From the NCBI GenBank assembly GCA_013376735.1, contig VINJ01000001.1:3596001-3660000 (forward strand): 64,000 bases of DNA. Reading direction: 5' to 3'. The position numbers and the translations under genes are program-made. A model generated the notes under the pieces. That model searched no databases, was not told the origin of the DNA, and saw only the letters and a program-made list of their open reading frames with translations. Source of the DNA: a bacterium Scap17. GTDB taxonomy: Bacteria; Pseudomonadota; Gammaproteobacteria; Pseudomonadales; Halomonadaceae. Positions within the stretch are counted from its first letter, which is position 1. Each line of letters begins with the position of its first letter. This document shows positions 53,283 through 62,920 of this stretch, one piece after another.

Positions 53283-54734
53283 CTAGAGCGTCATGGGACG
53301 CAGCGCAGGCGGCGCCTGCAGCTGCTCGCGCACGATTTCCAGCGCGTGGGTCAGCGCCTCACGGCTCTCGGCAGCGCTCAGGCACAGCCGGATGGCCTGC
53401 GGTGGCGGCTCATTGCCGACACAGAAGGGCTCGGCGCTGGTGACGTGCACACCCCGCTCGGTCAATGACGCGACCATCGCCTGACTGCGCTGCCCTTCGG
53501 GCAGCTCGAGCCACAGATCGAACGAAGACGGCCGCGCCGCCGGCGACCACTCCGCCAGCAGCATGCGGGCCAGTTTCTGGCGCGCGCGCATCTCTTCCGT
53601 CTGCCACGCCACCAGCTGTGTCGCGTTGCCGCTGGTCAGCCAGGCGCAGACCGTCTCCATCAACAGCGGCGCCACCATCCAGCTATGGCTGCGCAGCACT
53701 GCGCCGATGCGAGCCAGCACCTCCACCGGCGCCCTCAATACGCCCAGGCGCAGGCCCCCGGCCAGCAACTTGGAGGTACTGAAGACATACAGGGTGCGCT
53801 CCGGCGCCATCTGATAGAGCCGCGTGCCGCACTCCTCGTCGGGCAGATATTGCACCCCGTCTTCCAGAATCCAGAAGTCATGCTGGCGCGCGAGGGCGAC
53901 CAGGGCCTCGCGCCGTGCATGAGACAACTGCGCCGCGCCGGGATTGTTCTGCTCGGCCATCACATAGACCATCCTGGGCGCCTGCTGACGGCACAGCCGC
54001 GCCAGCGCCTCGACATCCATGCCGTCCTCGTCAAGCGGCACCCGCAACAGCTTGAGGCCACGTTCGGCGCTGGCGACGATCAGCCCGGGATAGGTCAGCG
54101 CGCCGGTGACCACGGCATCCCCGGGCGCCAGCAGCGCCGACAACGCCAGCGTGATGCCATTCTGGCCGCCCTGGGTCAGCATCAGCTCCTCGGGGTCGAC
54201 CGGCATGCCGAGCTCGCCCATCCAGTTCGCCAGCAACTGACGGTGGCTGCCGTCCCCGAATTCATTCTGATACTCGACACTGCGCAGCAAGGCCTCGGGT
54301 GACTGGCTGATCGCGGCCAGCGCCGCTGCCATTCCCTGCTGCCGCGCGGGGTGAGGCGGTGGCAGGCTCATGGTGAGATCGATCACGCCGGCCGCTGCCG
54401 TCAGCACGCCCTCCTGTTCTGACGCCAATCCATAGGCCTTTCTGGCCCGCAGGGCATGCCCGAAGCTGCTGGAGGATCCATGCGCGCTCCGGGTGGCGCC
54501 GTTGATGTAGGTGCCGCTCCCGACACGCGCCGATACCAGGCCACTCCGCTCGGCCTCGGCGTAGCCTCGCGTCACCGTGCCGATGGTCACGCCCAGCGCA
54601 TCCGCCAGCCGACGCTGAGGCGGCAGTCGCTCGCCTTCCTTGAGCTGGCCTGAGGCGATATCGAGGCGGATAGCCTCCGCCAGAGCACGGTAACGCGGCA
54701 TGGCGGGGTCCAGGGTCGGAATCCACATTGTCAT
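53283..54734 (-). CDS. MocR-type regulator (GntR helix-turn-helix fused to aminotransferase)
   Basis: This 483-residue protein joins a GntR winged helix (1-78, LPPQRRLADALGVTIGTVTRGY) to a class I aminotransferase-like domain that binds pyridoxal phosphate through Lys322 (STSK) with Asp292 (EDGVQY). MocR proteins use PLP or an amino compound as effector. Start is ATG 54734 (another ATG at 54728). It is divergent from a LysE-type exporter gene, with repeated ATTGTCAT words in between, so it probably controls export of an amino acid. Confidence 0.9.
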   Translation of the reverse strand: MTMWIPTLDPAMPRYRALAEAIRLDIASGQLKEGERLPPQRRLADALGVTIGTVTRGYAEAERSGLVSARVGSGTYINGATRSAHGSSSSFGHALRARKAYGLASEQEGVLTAAAGVIDLTMSLPPPHPARQQGMAAALAAISQSPEALLRSVEYQNEFGDGSHRQLLANWMGELGMPVDPEELMLTQGGQNGITLALSALLAPGDAVVTGALTYPGLIVASAERGLKLLRVPLDEDGMDVEALARLCRQQAPRMVYVMAEQNNPGAAQLSHARREALVALARQHDFWILEDGVQYLPDEECGTRLYQMAPERTLYVFSTSKLLAGGLRLGVLRAPVEVLARIGAVLRSHSWMVAPLLMETVCAWLTSGNATQLVAWQTEEMRARQKLARMLLAEWSPAARPSSFDLWLELPEGQRSQAMVASLTERGVHVTSAEPFCVGNEPPPQAIRLCLSAAESREALTHALEIVREQLQAPPALRPMTL

Positions 54735-54767
54735 GGTGACAAAAAACCTGTTGACGGTAATTGTCAT
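54727..54767. promoter_or_regulatory. Repeated ATTGTCAT words, MocR operator candidate
   Basis: ATTGTCAT occurs at 54727-54734 and 54760-54767, 33 bp apart (about three helical turns). The first copy also forms the inverted repeat TTGTCA-TGG-TGACAA (54728-54742). Direct repeats are typical MocR targets. The site overlaps the regulator start codon, suggesting autorepression. Confidence 0.5.
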
Positions 54768-54891
54768 CAGATTATGCTCAAAACATGCCGCCAACAAGCC
54801 ATAAAACACGGGAATGTGCCGGCACTCGCAAATTGAATCCATACAATCAGATATGCGACCTCGACAACGCCCACCACGCTGAAGGACACCC

Positions 54892-55494
54892 ATGGAATCC
54901 CTCGCCTTTCTGGCCCCCGCCACGCTTTTCATGCTGTCGATGACCCTGACACCCGGCCCCAACAACGTGATGTTGACGGCCTCGGGGGCCAACTATGGTT
55001 ACTGGCGCACCCTGCCGCATATCTTCGGCATCCTGATCGGCTGCCTGGTGCTGTTCATCGCCATCGCGCTGGGCCTGGGGCTGGTCTTCGAGCGTTATCC
55101 CATCGTGCAGACGCTGCTGAAGGTGCTGGGCAGTGCCTACCTGCTCTACCTGGCCTGGAAGATCGCCACCGCCCCGCCACCTGACTTCGCCAGCCAGCAG
55201 GATGCACGCCCGATGACCTTTCTCGCGGCAAGCCTGTTCCAGTTCGCCAATCCCAAGGCCTGGGTGATGGGCATGGCGCTGATGGCGAGCTTTCTGCCCG
55301 AGGAAGGCCCGGCACTGCTCAACGCCGTATTGCTGGCAGGCTTCGCGGAACTGGTCGCGCTGCCCTGCATCTCGCTATGGGCGGGCTTCGGGACCGCCAT
55401 CGGGCGCCTGCTGAATACCGAACGCGCCTGGAAGATCTTCAATCGCGTGATGGGCGTACTGACCGCTTCCTGCGTGGTGATGATCCTCGGCTGA
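54892..55494 (+). CDS. LysE/RhtB-family amino-acid exporter
   Basis: This 200-residue inner-membrane protein has six helices and the family motif TLTPGPNNVMLTASGANYG (18-36). Relatives export lysine, arginine, homoserine, threonine or cysteine derivatives. AFLLYLAWKIA-type sequence (YLLYLAWKIATAP, 80-92) and FQFANPKAWVMG (about 116-127) are further hallmarks. A GACAACGCC word lies in its leader at 54861. It is paired with a divergent MocR regulator. Confidence 0.9.
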   Translation: MESLAFLAPATLFMLSMTLTPGPNNVMLTASGANYGYWRTLPHIFGILIGCLVLFIAIALGLGLVFERYPIVQTLLKVLGSAYLLYLAWKIATAPPPDFASQQDARPMTFLAASLFQFANPKAWVMGMALMASFLPEEGPALLNAVLLAGFAELVALPCISLWAGFGTAIGRLLNTERAWKIFNRVMGVLTASCVVMILG

Positions 55495-55627
55495 CCCACA
55501 GCCTACGTCTGGAGCACGCGAATGACACCGATTCGTCGAACACTGTTCGAATGATCACTGTTCATGCAGGCGAGGTTGGTTAGACTGTCGAGACGCCAAT
55601 TCCACGCTCGCACAGGACGCTCCCTGC

Positions 55628-56233
55628 ATGCTGACACTCTACGGTGATCGCCGCTCCGGCAACTGCTACAAGGTCGAGCTTCTGCTGCACCTGCTCGAAC
55701 GTCATCATCACTACATCGAGGTCGACATTCTGGCCGGCGACACCCGCACGCCGGAATTTTTGACCCGCAACGTCAATGGCAAGATTCCGCTGCTGGAGCT
55801 GCATCGCGGCGAGACGCTGTCAGAGTCGAACGCCATCCTGAATTATCTCGCCGATGGCAGCGACTACCTGCCGAGTGACCCCTTCCTGCGCGCCAAGGTG
55901 CTGCAGTGGCAGTTCTTCGAGCAGTACAGCCATGAGCCGTACATCGCCACTGCCCGCTTCATCAATCGCTACCTCGGCCTCCCCGACGAGCGCCGCGCCG
56001 AGTACGCCGCCAAGCAGGAAGGCGGCAAGCGCGCCCTGCGCGTGATGGAGCACCATCTCGCCGAGCATGACTGGCTGGCCGGGGATCGATTCACGATCGC
56101 CGACATTTCCCTTTATGCTTATACGCATGTCGCCGATGAAGGCGGCTTCGCGCTGGACGACTATCCCGCCATTCAGGCGTGGCTGGCACGTGTCGCGGCG
56201 CAGCCGAGACATTTCGATATCCCGCGGGACTGA
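55628..56233 (+). CDS. Glutathione S-transferase family protein
   Basis: This 201-residue protein has an N-terminal thioredoxin-like domain with RRSGNCYKVELLL (8-20), a Ser/Cys pair near the usual catalytic position, and NGKIPLLEL plus ESNAILNYLAD, the glutathione-binding signatures. The helical C-terminal domain holds LAGDRFTIADISLYAYTH (about 150-167), the N-capping box of the family. The substrate is unknown. Confidence 0.88.
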   Translation: MLTLYGDRRSGNCYKVELLLHLLERHHHYIEVDILAGDTRTPEFLTRNVNGKIPLLELHRGETLSESNAILNYLADGSDYLPSDPFLRAKVLQWQFFEQYSHEPYIATARFINRYLGLPDERRAEYAAKQEGGKRALRVMEHHLAEHDWLAGDRFTIADISLYAYTHVADEGGFALDDYPAIQAWLARVAAQPRHFDIPRD

Positions 56234-56276
56234 TAGGATAAGGCATCCCCGACGACCGCTGCTGCCAGGACACACA

Positions 56277-56720
56277 ATGCCAACCTTGACCTATCGCCCG
56301 ATGACACCGGAAGACCACCCTGCCTTCATCGCCATGATGGAGGCGACCCCGGGAGTGGTCATCCGCGATGCCGACCGCCATGCCCCTGTCGCCCGCTATC
56401 TGGCGCGCAACCCCGGCATGAGCCACCTGGCCTTTATCGATGAGCGCCTGGTCGGCTGCGCCATGGCGGGCCATGACGGCAAGCGCGGCTATCTTCAGCA
56501 TGTGATGACGGCGCCGGACATGCGTGGCCAGGGCATCGCCAGCACGCTGGTCGACCGCTGCCTGGCGGCCTTGGCCTGTGAAGGCATCGACAAGGTGCAT
56601 CTGGATACCCTGCACGACAACCATGACGCTCATCGCTTCTGGGAGCGTCTTGGCTGGTCCAACCGCAATGCCGAGATCGTGCGCTTCTCGCGTATTCTGG
56701 TGGACAACCCCAACGCCTGA
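56277..56720 (+). CDS. GNAT-family N-acetyltransferase
   Basis: This 147-residue acetyltransferase has the acetyl-CoA binding motif TAPDMRGQGIASTLVDRCL (about 77-95) and the C-terminal LDTLHDNHDAHRFWERLGW, as in GNAT proteins that modify small molecules or amino acids. The ATG at 56277 follows AGGA. The preceding GST gene ends 43 bases upstream. No specific substrate can be assigned. Confidence 0.85.
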   Translation: MPTLTYRPMTPEDHPAFIAMMEATPGVVIRDADRHAPVARYLARNPGMSHLAFIDERLVGCAMAGHDGKRGYLQHVMTAPDMRGQGIASTLVDRCLAALACEGIDKVHLDTLHDNHDAHRFWERLGWSNRNAEIVRFSRILVDNPNA

Positions 56721-56737
56721 GGCAGCCGCCTTGTATC

Positions 56738-56777
56738 CGGACGACCGCTAAGCAAGCCCGACGACCGCTGAGCAAGG
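56738..56777. repeat. 20-bp tandem duplication before doxX
   Basis: CGGACGACCGCTAAGCAAGC (56738-56757) is repeated with three changes at 56758-56777. The second copy provides the AAGGAG ribosome site of the next gene. Confidence 0.8.
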
Positions 56778-56786
56778 AGCTCTACC

Positions 56787-57191
56787 GTGCAATATCTCGA
56801 AAATGACGACCTCGGCAAGCTGATACTGCGCCTGATGCTGGGCCTGCTGTTGCTGTTTCATGGCCTTTCAAAGCTGCTGGGGGATGGTGGCACGCTGAGC
56901 TGGATCGCCGGCGAGCTGGAGAGCATGGGAATCCCGGGCGTGGTGGCCTATGGCGTCTATATCGGCGAGATCATCGCGCCCATCATGCTGGTACTCGGCG
57001 TGCACTCGCGCATCGCCGGGCTGATCGTGGTCGCCAACATGCTGTTCGCCTTTGCCGTGGCGCACATGGGCCAGCTGTTGAGCCTGTCGCCCTCCGGCGG
57101 CTGGGCGCTGGAGCTACAAGGCTTCTTCCTCGCCAGCGCCCTGGCCATCGTCTTTCTCGGCAGCGGCCGCTTCGCGGTACAGGAGGACTGA
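56787..57191 (+). CDS. DoxX-family membrane protein
   Basis: This 134-residue protein has four membrane helices and the DoxX-type N-terminus LILRLMLGLLLLFHGLSKL (12-30). DoxX-like proteins take part in redox or thiosulfate-related processes in some bacteria, but many have no known role. The start is a GTG at 56787 with AAGGAG eight bases upstream. It overlaps tag by one base (TGATG), so the pair is co-translated. Confidence 0.85.
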   Translation: MQYLENDDLGKLILRLMLGLLLLFHGLSKLLGDGGTLSWIAGELESMGIPGVVAYGVYIGEIIAPIMLVLGVHSRIAGLIVVANMLFAFAVAHMGQLLSLSPSGGWALELQGFFLASALAIVFLGSGRFAVQED

Positions 57192-57775
57192 TGGCCGACG
57201 TCGTCACCGCCAGCACCTATTGCGAGAATGCTCCCCGGCACCCGATTCATGGCCCATATCATGATCATGAATACGGCTTTCCGGTCAGCGATGACCGGGT
57301 GCTGTTCGAACGCTTCGTGCTCGAGATCAATCAGGCCGGCCTCTCCTGGCTGACAGTGCTCAAGAAGCGCGCGGCCTTCCGCGAGGCATTCGAGGATTAC
57401 GATATCGCGCGCATCGCCGCCTACGGGGACGAGGATCGCGCGCGCCTGCTCAGCAATGCCGGCATCATTCGCAACCGGCTCAAGATCAATGCCGTGATCC
57501 ACAACGCAGGCGTGGTGATGCAGCTCAAGGATTCCCACGGCAGCTTCAACGGCTGGCTGGATGCCCACCATCCTCAACCGCTGTCAGCCTGGATCAAGCT
57601 GTTCAAGAAGACCTTCCGCTTCACCGGCCCCGAGATCGTCAACGAGCTGCTGATGAGCTGCGGCTATCTGCCCGGCTGTCATCGTGATGACTGCCCGGTG
57701 CAGGCGCGCGTGCTGGATGCCGGCCCACGCTGGGCCGAGCCGGGCGCCCTGGCGGCGATCCGCGCAGATGACTGA
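57191..57775 (+). CDS. tag: DNA-3-methyladenine glycosylase I
   Basis: Tag removes 3-methyladenine from DNA. The 194-residue protein has YHDHEYGFPVSDD (23-35), the base-binding helix region FERFVLEINQAGLSWLTVLKKR (about 39-60, with the conserved Glu) and LLSNAGIIRNRLKI. The zinc snap residues Cys11 and His near residue 17-24 and the C-terminal CHRDDC fit the family. With ada 4 kb upstream the region has two alkylation-repair genes, though not in one operon. Confidence 0.93.
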   Translation: MADVVTASTYCENAPRHPIHGPYHDHEYGFPVSDDRVLFERFVLEINQAGLSWLTVLKKRAAFREAFEDYDIARIAAYGDEDRARLLSNAGIIRNRLKINAVIHNAGVVMQLKDSHGSFNGWLDAHHPQPLSAWIKLFKKTFRFTGPEIVNELLMSCGYLPGCHRDDCPVQARVLDAGPRWAEPGALAAIRADD

Positions 57776-57825
57776 CGCCTGCTCCCACGCCCCCCGCTCT
57801 CTTCTTCCTCACAGGTAGCCCACGC

Positions 57826-58941
57826 ATGGACTCCCTTACCCAGATCTGCCTCGGGGCCGTCGTTGGCGGCGCCGTCATGACACCGGCCATTCGCCGCCTG
57901 CCCAGCCCGAAACGCGGCGCGGCCATCCGCCATGCGCTGCTCGGCGGTGCGGCGCTCGGCACCCTGCCCGACCTCGACGTGATGATCGACTACGGCGACG
58001 CGGTCGCCAATTACACCCATCACCGTGGCTTCAGCCATTCCCTGCCGGTATTGGCGCTTCTGGGCATCGTACTCGGCTGGCTGCTGGCTCGCCTGCCACG
58101 TCTGGCGAGTCTTGGCCGTGGTCGGCTGATCGCCTACTGCGTGCTGTGCCTGATCACCCACCCGCTGCTGGACAGCTTCACCACCTACGGCACCCAGCTG
58201 CTGTGGCCGTGGCCCAGTCGGCCCATCAGTCTGGCCAGCGTCTTCATCATCGACCCGCTCTACACCCTGCCATTGCTGATCACCGGCCTGTGGGTGGCGA
58301 TTCGTGGTCGCGCCGGGCACCTTCTGACCGCGGGCCTCATGCTCTCGAGCCTCTATCTGGGCTGGGGGCTGGCCGCCAAGAGCTGGGTCGAACATCGCGT
58401 GGCGCCGCTGCTGGCCAGCCAAGGCTTCGCCGACGCCCCGCGCATGGTGCAGCCGACGCCCTTCAACAGCCTGCTGTGGCGTGTCAGCGCCACCACACCG
58501 CAGGCGGATCACGAGTGGATGGCCAGCGTGTTCGACTCCGACGCGCAGCTGGCGTCTCTCGCACGCCGCGATTATCCGCGCCATCCCACGCTGGATGCCG
58601 AGGTCGCGAAGCTGGAGGACGGCCAGCGCCTGCGCTGGTTCGCGGCGCCCTATCTACGTGCGAGCCGCGAGCGGACCCCAGAGGGTGAGACGCTGCTGGC
58701 AGTGACCGATACACGCCTGGGCTCACCCGGCTATCACCCCTTCCGCTTTGCCCTCGCACGCCAGAACGCCGCGGGGGAATGGCAAGGGCTCGAGGACAGC
58801 CAGCGCCTGCCCAGCCGACGCGTCGATCGCGCCGCCCTGCAAAGCCTCTGGCAGGCCGTCCATGACCCACAGACACGCATGCAGCCGAATCAGCGCACCG
58901 TCTCTGCCACGCCCTCAAATCCCTCGGCCGAGACACGATAA
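57826..58941 (+). CDS. YdjM-type membrane-bound metal-dependent hydrolase
   Basis: This 371-residue membrane protein belongs to the YdjM/YbcI family. The N-terminal motif MDSLTQICLGAVVGGA, the region GTLPDLDVMIDYGDAV (about 44-59) and HHRGFSHSL (65-73) carry the His/Asp residues of the presumed metal site. About five helices are followed by a soluble C-terminal domain of roughly 150 residues. Members are LexA-regulated in E. coli but biochemical activity is unproven. It converges on oadB across a long hairpin. Confidence 0.85.
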   Translation: MDSLTQICLGAVVGGAVMTPAIRRLPSPKRGAAIRHALLGGAALGTLPDLDVMIDYGDAVANYTHHRGFSHSLPVLALLGIVLGWLLARLPRLASLGRGRLIAYCVLCLITHPLLDSFTTYGTQLLWPWPSRPISLASVFIIDPLYTLPLLITGLWVAIRGRAGHLLTAGLMLSSLYLGWGLAAKSWVEHRVAPLLASQGFADAPRMVQPTPFNSLLWRVSATTPQADHEWMASVFDSDAQLASLARRDYPRHPTLDAEVAKLEDGQRLRWFAAPYLRASRERTPEGETLLAVTDTRLGSPGYHPFRFALARQNAAGEWQGLEDSQRLPSRRVDRAALQSLWQAVHDPQTRMQPNQRTVSATPSNPSAETR

Positions 58942-58963
58942 AGCGCCGCTGATGAAGGCCCGA

Positions 58964-59010
58964 GATACGACAACGCCCGCCATGGTCGCCATGACGGGCG
59001 TTGTCGTATC
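58964..59010. terminator. Hairpin between convergent genes, GACAACGC family
   Basis: The left arm GATACGACAACGCCCG (58964-58979) pairs exactly with 58995-59010; after one mismatch an inner CATGG/CCATG stem closes on a 3-base loop. It lies 23 bases after the YdjM-type gene and 17 bases beyond the oadB stop. Confidence 0.8.
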
Positions 59011-59026
59011 AGTGCTGCAAAGACGA

Positions 59027-60346
59027 TCAGCCGAGGTACTTGATCATCACCCCCGCGGCAACCGCCGAGCCGATCACACCGGCCACGTTCGGCCCCATGG
59101 CATGCATCAGCAGGAAGTTGTGCGGGTTGTACTCGAGCCCGACCTTGTTGGAGACACGTGCCGCCATCGGCACCGCCGAGACACCGGCCGACCCGATCAG
59201 CGGATTGATCGGTGTCTTGGAGATCTTGTTCATCAGCTTGGCCATCAGTACCCCGCAGGCCGTGCCAATGCCGAAGGCGACCACGCCGAGGGCCAGAATG
59301 CCCAGTGTCTCCACCGCCAGGAACTTGTCGGCCTGCAGCTTGGAGCCCACCGACAGTCCCAGGAATATGGTAGTGATGTTGATCAGCGCGTTCTGAGCGG
59401 TATCCGACAGACGCTCCACCACACCACACTCGCGCATCAGGTTACCGAAGCAGAACATGCCCAGCAGCGGTGCAGCGTCCGGCAGCAGCATCGCCACCAT
59501 GATCAGCAGCACCAGCGGGAAGAGGATCTTCTCGGTCTTGGACACCGGCCGCAGCTGGGTCATGACCAGACTACGCTCCTTGGCGGTGGTCAGTGCGCGC
59601 ATGATCGGCGGCTGGATCATCGGCACCAGTGCCATGTAGGAGTAGGACGCCACGGCGATCGCGCCCAGCAGCTCCGGCGCCAGCAGACTGGCGACATAGA
59701 TGGAGGTCGGACCGTCCGCACCACCGATGATGCCGATAGCCGCCGACTGCTGCAGGCTGAAGTCCATCAGGCCCATCGAGGTCAACGCCACCGCGCCCAG
59801 CAGGGTCGCGAAGATGCCGAACTGCGCCGCCGCGCCGAGGAACAGGGTCTTGGGATTGGCCAGTAGCGGGCCGAAGTCCGTCATCGCGCCCACGCCCATG
59901 AAGATCACCAGCGGCGCGATGCCCGAGGCGATCGCCACGCTGTAGAAGCTGTAGAGCATGCCGTTGGAGAAGCCGCCATCCAGCGCCATGTTGCTGGCCT
60001 GCTGCTTGAGCGCGGCGGGAATCTCGCCATGCAGCGCCTGCTCCACCGCGTGGCGCGCCTCATCCAGCGGCAGGCTGGCGATGTTGACGTTGAGCAGATT
60101 GGCCATCGAAGCCAACAGCTCCGGCTTGCCGAGATGGGCCGCCTGCTCGGCGGCAGACAACGCCAGCCCGGCTTCCGGGATGTTGGCCAGAATGCCGCCG
60201 AAGCCGATCGGCACCAGCAGCAGGGGTTCGAAGTTCTTGCGGATCGCCAGATAAAGCAGGCCAAGGCCGATGACGATCATCGCCAGCTGACCGAAGCTCA
60301 TGTTGTAGAGCCCCGAGCCGTGCCAGAGGTTGAGTATCTTGTCCAT
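59027..60346 (-). CDS. oadB: Oxaloacetate decarboxylase beta subunit (sodium pump)
   Basis: OadB decarboxylates carboxybiotin and uses the energy to export sodium. The 439-residue membrane protein has [15 protein letters not shown]-like sequence near the N-terminus, [15 protein letters not shown] with the key Asp, and [20 protein letters not shown] near the C-terminus. Similarity to the Klebsiella protein is strong along the whole length, including the extracytoplasmic loop near residues 65-115. It is third in the leftward oadG-oadA-oadB order. Confidence 0.95.
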   Translation of the reverse strand: MDKILNLWHGSGLYNMSFGQLAMIVIGLGLLYLAIRKNFEPLLLVPIGFGGILANIPEAGLALSAAEQAAHLGKPELLASMANLLNVNIASLPLDEARHAVEQALHGEIPAALKQQASNMALDGGFSNGMLYSFYSVAIASGIAPLVIFMGVGAMTDFGPLLANPKTLFLGAAAQFGIFATLLGAVALTSMGLMDFSLQQSAAIGIIGGADGPTSIYVASLLAPELLGAIAVASYSYMALVPMIQPPIMRALTTAKERSLVMTQLRPVSKTEKILFPLVLLIMVAMLLPDAAPLLGMFCFGNLMRECGVVERLSDTAQNALINITTIFLGLSVGSKLQADKFLAVETLGILALGVVAFGIGTACGVLMAKLMNKISKTPINPLIGSAGVSAVPMAARVSNKVGLEYNPHNFLLMHAMGPNVAGVIGSAVAAGVMIKYLG

Positions 60347-60377
60347 GTCGTGTCGCCTTGCAGAGGAGCATCACAGA

Positions 60378-60406
60378 CCGGCCCGCCGTGCATGACGACG
60401 GGCCGG
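60378..60406 (-). terminator. Intercistronic hairpin between oadA and oadB
   Basis: An 8-bp stem CCGGCCCG/CGGGCCGG with an inner CGT/ACG pair lies in the 70-base gap. There is no T run. It may adjust transcript stability or partial read-through so that OadB and OadA are made in different amounts. Confidence 0.4.
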
Positions 60407-60416
60407 ATACACCGGC

Positions 60417-62252
60417 TCAGAGGGTGATCAGAACGTCGCCGACACTGACACTGTCGCCTTCCTTGACCTTCACCGCGGAGACAGTACCGGCCTGGTGAGC
60501 CCGGATCTCGGTCTCCATCTTCATGGCCTCGAGGATGATGACCACATCACCCTCGGCCACGCTGTCACCGACACTGACATTGACCTTGAAGATGTTGCCC
60601 GCCAACGGGGCACTCACCGGCTCGCCGGAGGCGGCCTGCGCGGCGGGTGCCGCTGCAGGAGCAGGCGCCGCTGGCTCACTGGCCTGCACCTGGGTGATGT
60701 CTCCGCCTTCGGCGACCTCGACCACATACTGCTTGCCGTTGACGTTCAGGGTGTAGGTCTGCGGACCGCTGGACGCGGCTGTAGCACTGGCGACCGGCGA
60801 TCCGGCGGCCGGCGCTGCGGCGACCGGCGCACTGGCCGCTGCCTTGCCATCAACCGCCTGCGGGGCGGGCTCGAAGGCATCCGGGTTGCCGCGGTTGCGC
60901 AGGAACTTGAGGCCGATCTGCGGGAAGAGCGCGTAGGTCAGCACGTCATCGGTCTCGCGCTCGCCGCTCTCCAGCGTGATGCCCTCCTCACGGGCCTTGC
61001 CCTTGAGCTCGTCACGCAGGCGCTCCATCTCCGGCGTCAGGTTGTCTGCCGGACGGCAGGTGATCGGCTCGGCTCCCTCCAGCACGCGAGACTGGAGCTC
61101 GCTGTCGAAGGCAGCCGGAGCCGCACCATATTCCCCCTTGAGCAACGCCTGCACTTCCTTGGAGATCGACTTGTAGCGCTCGCCCATCATCACGTTCATC
61201 ACCGACTGGGTGCCGACGATCTGCGACGTCGGGGTCACCAGCGGGATATAGCCCAGGTCCTTGCGTACACGCGGAATCTCGGCGAGCACGTCATCCAGCT
61301 TGTCGCCGGCGCCCTGCTCCTTGAGCTGATTTTCCATGTTGGTGAGCATGCCACCCGGCACCTGCGCGACCAGGATACGCGAGTCGATACCGCGCAGACT
61401 GCCCTCGAAGGCCGCGTATTTCTTGCGCACTTCGCGGAAATAGCCGGCGATATCCTCGAGTTTCTCGAGATCGAGCCCAGTATCGCGCTCGGTTCCCGCC
61501 AGCATCGCGACGACCGATTCCGTCGGGCTGTGGCCATAGGTCATCGACATGGAAGAGATGGAGGTATCGACGTTGTCGATGCCCGCCTCGATGGCCTTGA
61601 GCGCCGTGGCGGTAGAAAGGCCGGTGGTGGCATGGGACTGCATGTGGATCGGGATCGACAGGCTCGCCTTGAGGCGCGACACCAGCTCGAAGGCGGTGTA
61701 CGGCGTCAACAGCCCCGCCATGTCCTTGATCGCCAATGACTGGGCACCCATCGACTCCAGCTGCTGGGCCAGTTCGACCCACATCTCCAGGGTGTGCACT
61801 GGGCTCACGGTGTAGGAGATGGTGCCCTGGGCATGCTTGCCCTGGTCCAGCACCGCCTTGAGCGGACGCTCGAGGTTGCGCGGGTCATTCATGGCATCGA
61901 AGACACGGAAGACATCGACACCGCTGGTCGCGGCACGCTTGACGAAGGTATCCACCACATCATCGGCGTAATGACGATAGCCGAGCAGGTTCTGGGCGCG
62001 CAGCAGCATCTGCTGCTGGGTCTTGGGCATCGCTTCCTTCAGGGCACGAATGCGCGCCCAGGGGTCTTCGCCCAGGTAGCGAATGCAGGCGTCGAAGGTC
62101 GCACCGCCCCAGCTCTCCAGCGACCAGAAGCCGATGTCGTCCAGCTTGGCGGCGATCGGCAGCATGTCATCGAGGCGCATGCGCGTGGCCAACAGTGACT
62201 GATGCGCGTCGCGCAGTACCACATCCGTGATGCCCAGCGGTTGCTTGTCCAT
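60417..62252 (-). CDS. oadA: Oxaloacetate decarboxylase alpha subunit (biotin carrier)
   Basis: OadA transfers the carboxyl group of oxaloacetate to biotin. The 611-residue protein has the carboxyltransferase domain ([18 protein letters not shown] near the start; [20 protein letters not shown]), a conserved CT-associated domain, an Ala/Pro-rich linker (about 470-540) and the biotinyl domain with EAMKMET, Lys578 carrying biotin. AAGGGA precedes its ATG. A 205-base gap separates it from oadG, larger than usual in oad operons. Confidence 0.96.
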   Translation of the reverse strand: MDKQPLGITDVVLRDAHQSLLATRMRLDDMLPIAAKLDDIGFWSLESWGGATFDACIRYLGEDPWARIRALKEAMPKTQQQMLLRAQNLLGYRHYADDVVDTFVKRAATSGVDVFRVFDAMNDPRNLERPLKAVLDQGKHAQGTISYTVSPVHTLEMWVELAQQLESMGAQSLAIKDMAGLLTPYTAFELVSRLKASLSIPIHMQSHATTGLSTATALKAIEAGIDNVDTSISSMSMTYGHSPTESVVAMLAGTERDTGLDLEKLEDIAGYFREVRKKYAAFEGSLRGIDSRILVAQVPGGMLTNMENQLKEQGAGDKLDDVLAEIPRVRKDLGYIPLVTPTSQIVGTQSVMNVMMGERYKSISKEVQALLKGEYGAAPAAFDSELQSRVLEGAEPITCRPADNLTPEMERLRDELKGKAREEGITLESGERETDDVLTYALFPQIGLKFLRNRGNPDAFEPAPQAVDGKAAASAPVAAAPAAGSPVASATAASSGPQTYTLNVNGKQYVVEVAEGGDITQVQASEPAAPAPAAAPAAQAASGEPVSAPLAGNIFKVNVSVGDSVAEGDVVIILEAMKMETEIRAHQAGTVSAVKVKEGDSVSVGDVLITL

Positions 62253-62457
62253 GAGTGATCCCTTGTTCTTTATATTGTGGATATCGAGTTCTGCGCGCGC
62301 TGCAGGCAGCCTGTTGCGTCAGCCTGCAACACGGAATATTGCACTCGGGGGGAGGTCTACCCACCGTACTGCTCGTGATAGAATCGCCGCCTGCTACTCT
62401 TGGCAGTGGTCAGACGTTCAGCAGAGCCCAGATGCTATCGGCGAAGCCACTAAAGCG

Positions 62458-62724
62458 TCAGTGCCGGTGCTGGTCCTGCCGGAAGCGGTGAATCGCCGCG
62501 GCCATGACGGCCGTCAGTTCGCTGTCGTCCTCTGCCGCAGGGGCCGGGGCAGCCGGCGCCCGCGCAGCACCTGGCGCAGCGGGCACTGGTGCAGGCGCGA
62601 AGCGATCCACCAGCCTGGCCATCGCCATCATGGCGACCACCAGCAGACTTAGAAACACGAACACGAACCCCATCCCGAACACCATCAGGTTCAAGCCTTC
62701 ACCGAGCAGATCATTCTCTTGCAT
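62458..62724 (-). CDS. oadG: Oxaloacetate decarboxylase gamma subunit
   Basis: OadG is the small membrane subunit that holds alpha and beta together and binds zinc through its C-terminal tail. The 88-residue protein has one N-terminal helix (LMVFGMGFVFVFLSLLVVAM, 13-32), an Ala/Pro-rich hinge and a C-terminal His-rich end (HRFRQDQHRH). It is first in the oad cluster and divergent from dusC. Confidence 0.92.
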   Translation of the reverse strand: MQENDLLGEGLNLMVFGMGFVFVFLSLLVVAMMAMARLVDRFAPAPVPAAPGAARAPAAPAPAAEDDSELTAVMAAAIHRFRQDQHRH

Positions 62725-62920
62725 GCCAGTGTCCTCGAGTCTTTCTCGTTATCGAGCCGCACTACGGCGCAGCGCCTGCGCTGAACGCCAATGTCTTCGG
62801 TCACGCCGGACACGGCACGACGGATAGGCTCCGCCGCCGATAGCCTCTGTCGGTATGCCCATGCAGCTGCATTCAATGCTTGTTGGTCGCTCTAAAGTGC
62901 CTGATTCCACGGCAATTGCA

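Noticed and set aside
54861-54869. Single GACAACGCC word upstream of the LysE gene as a fifth hairpin
   Set aside because: No complementary arm lies nearby, and single copies of the word also occur by chance inside genes.
59027-60346. Apparent extra segment near residues 65-115 of OadB
   Set aside because: A similar loop is present in the Klebsiella protein as I recall it, and overall length is normal (439 against about 433).
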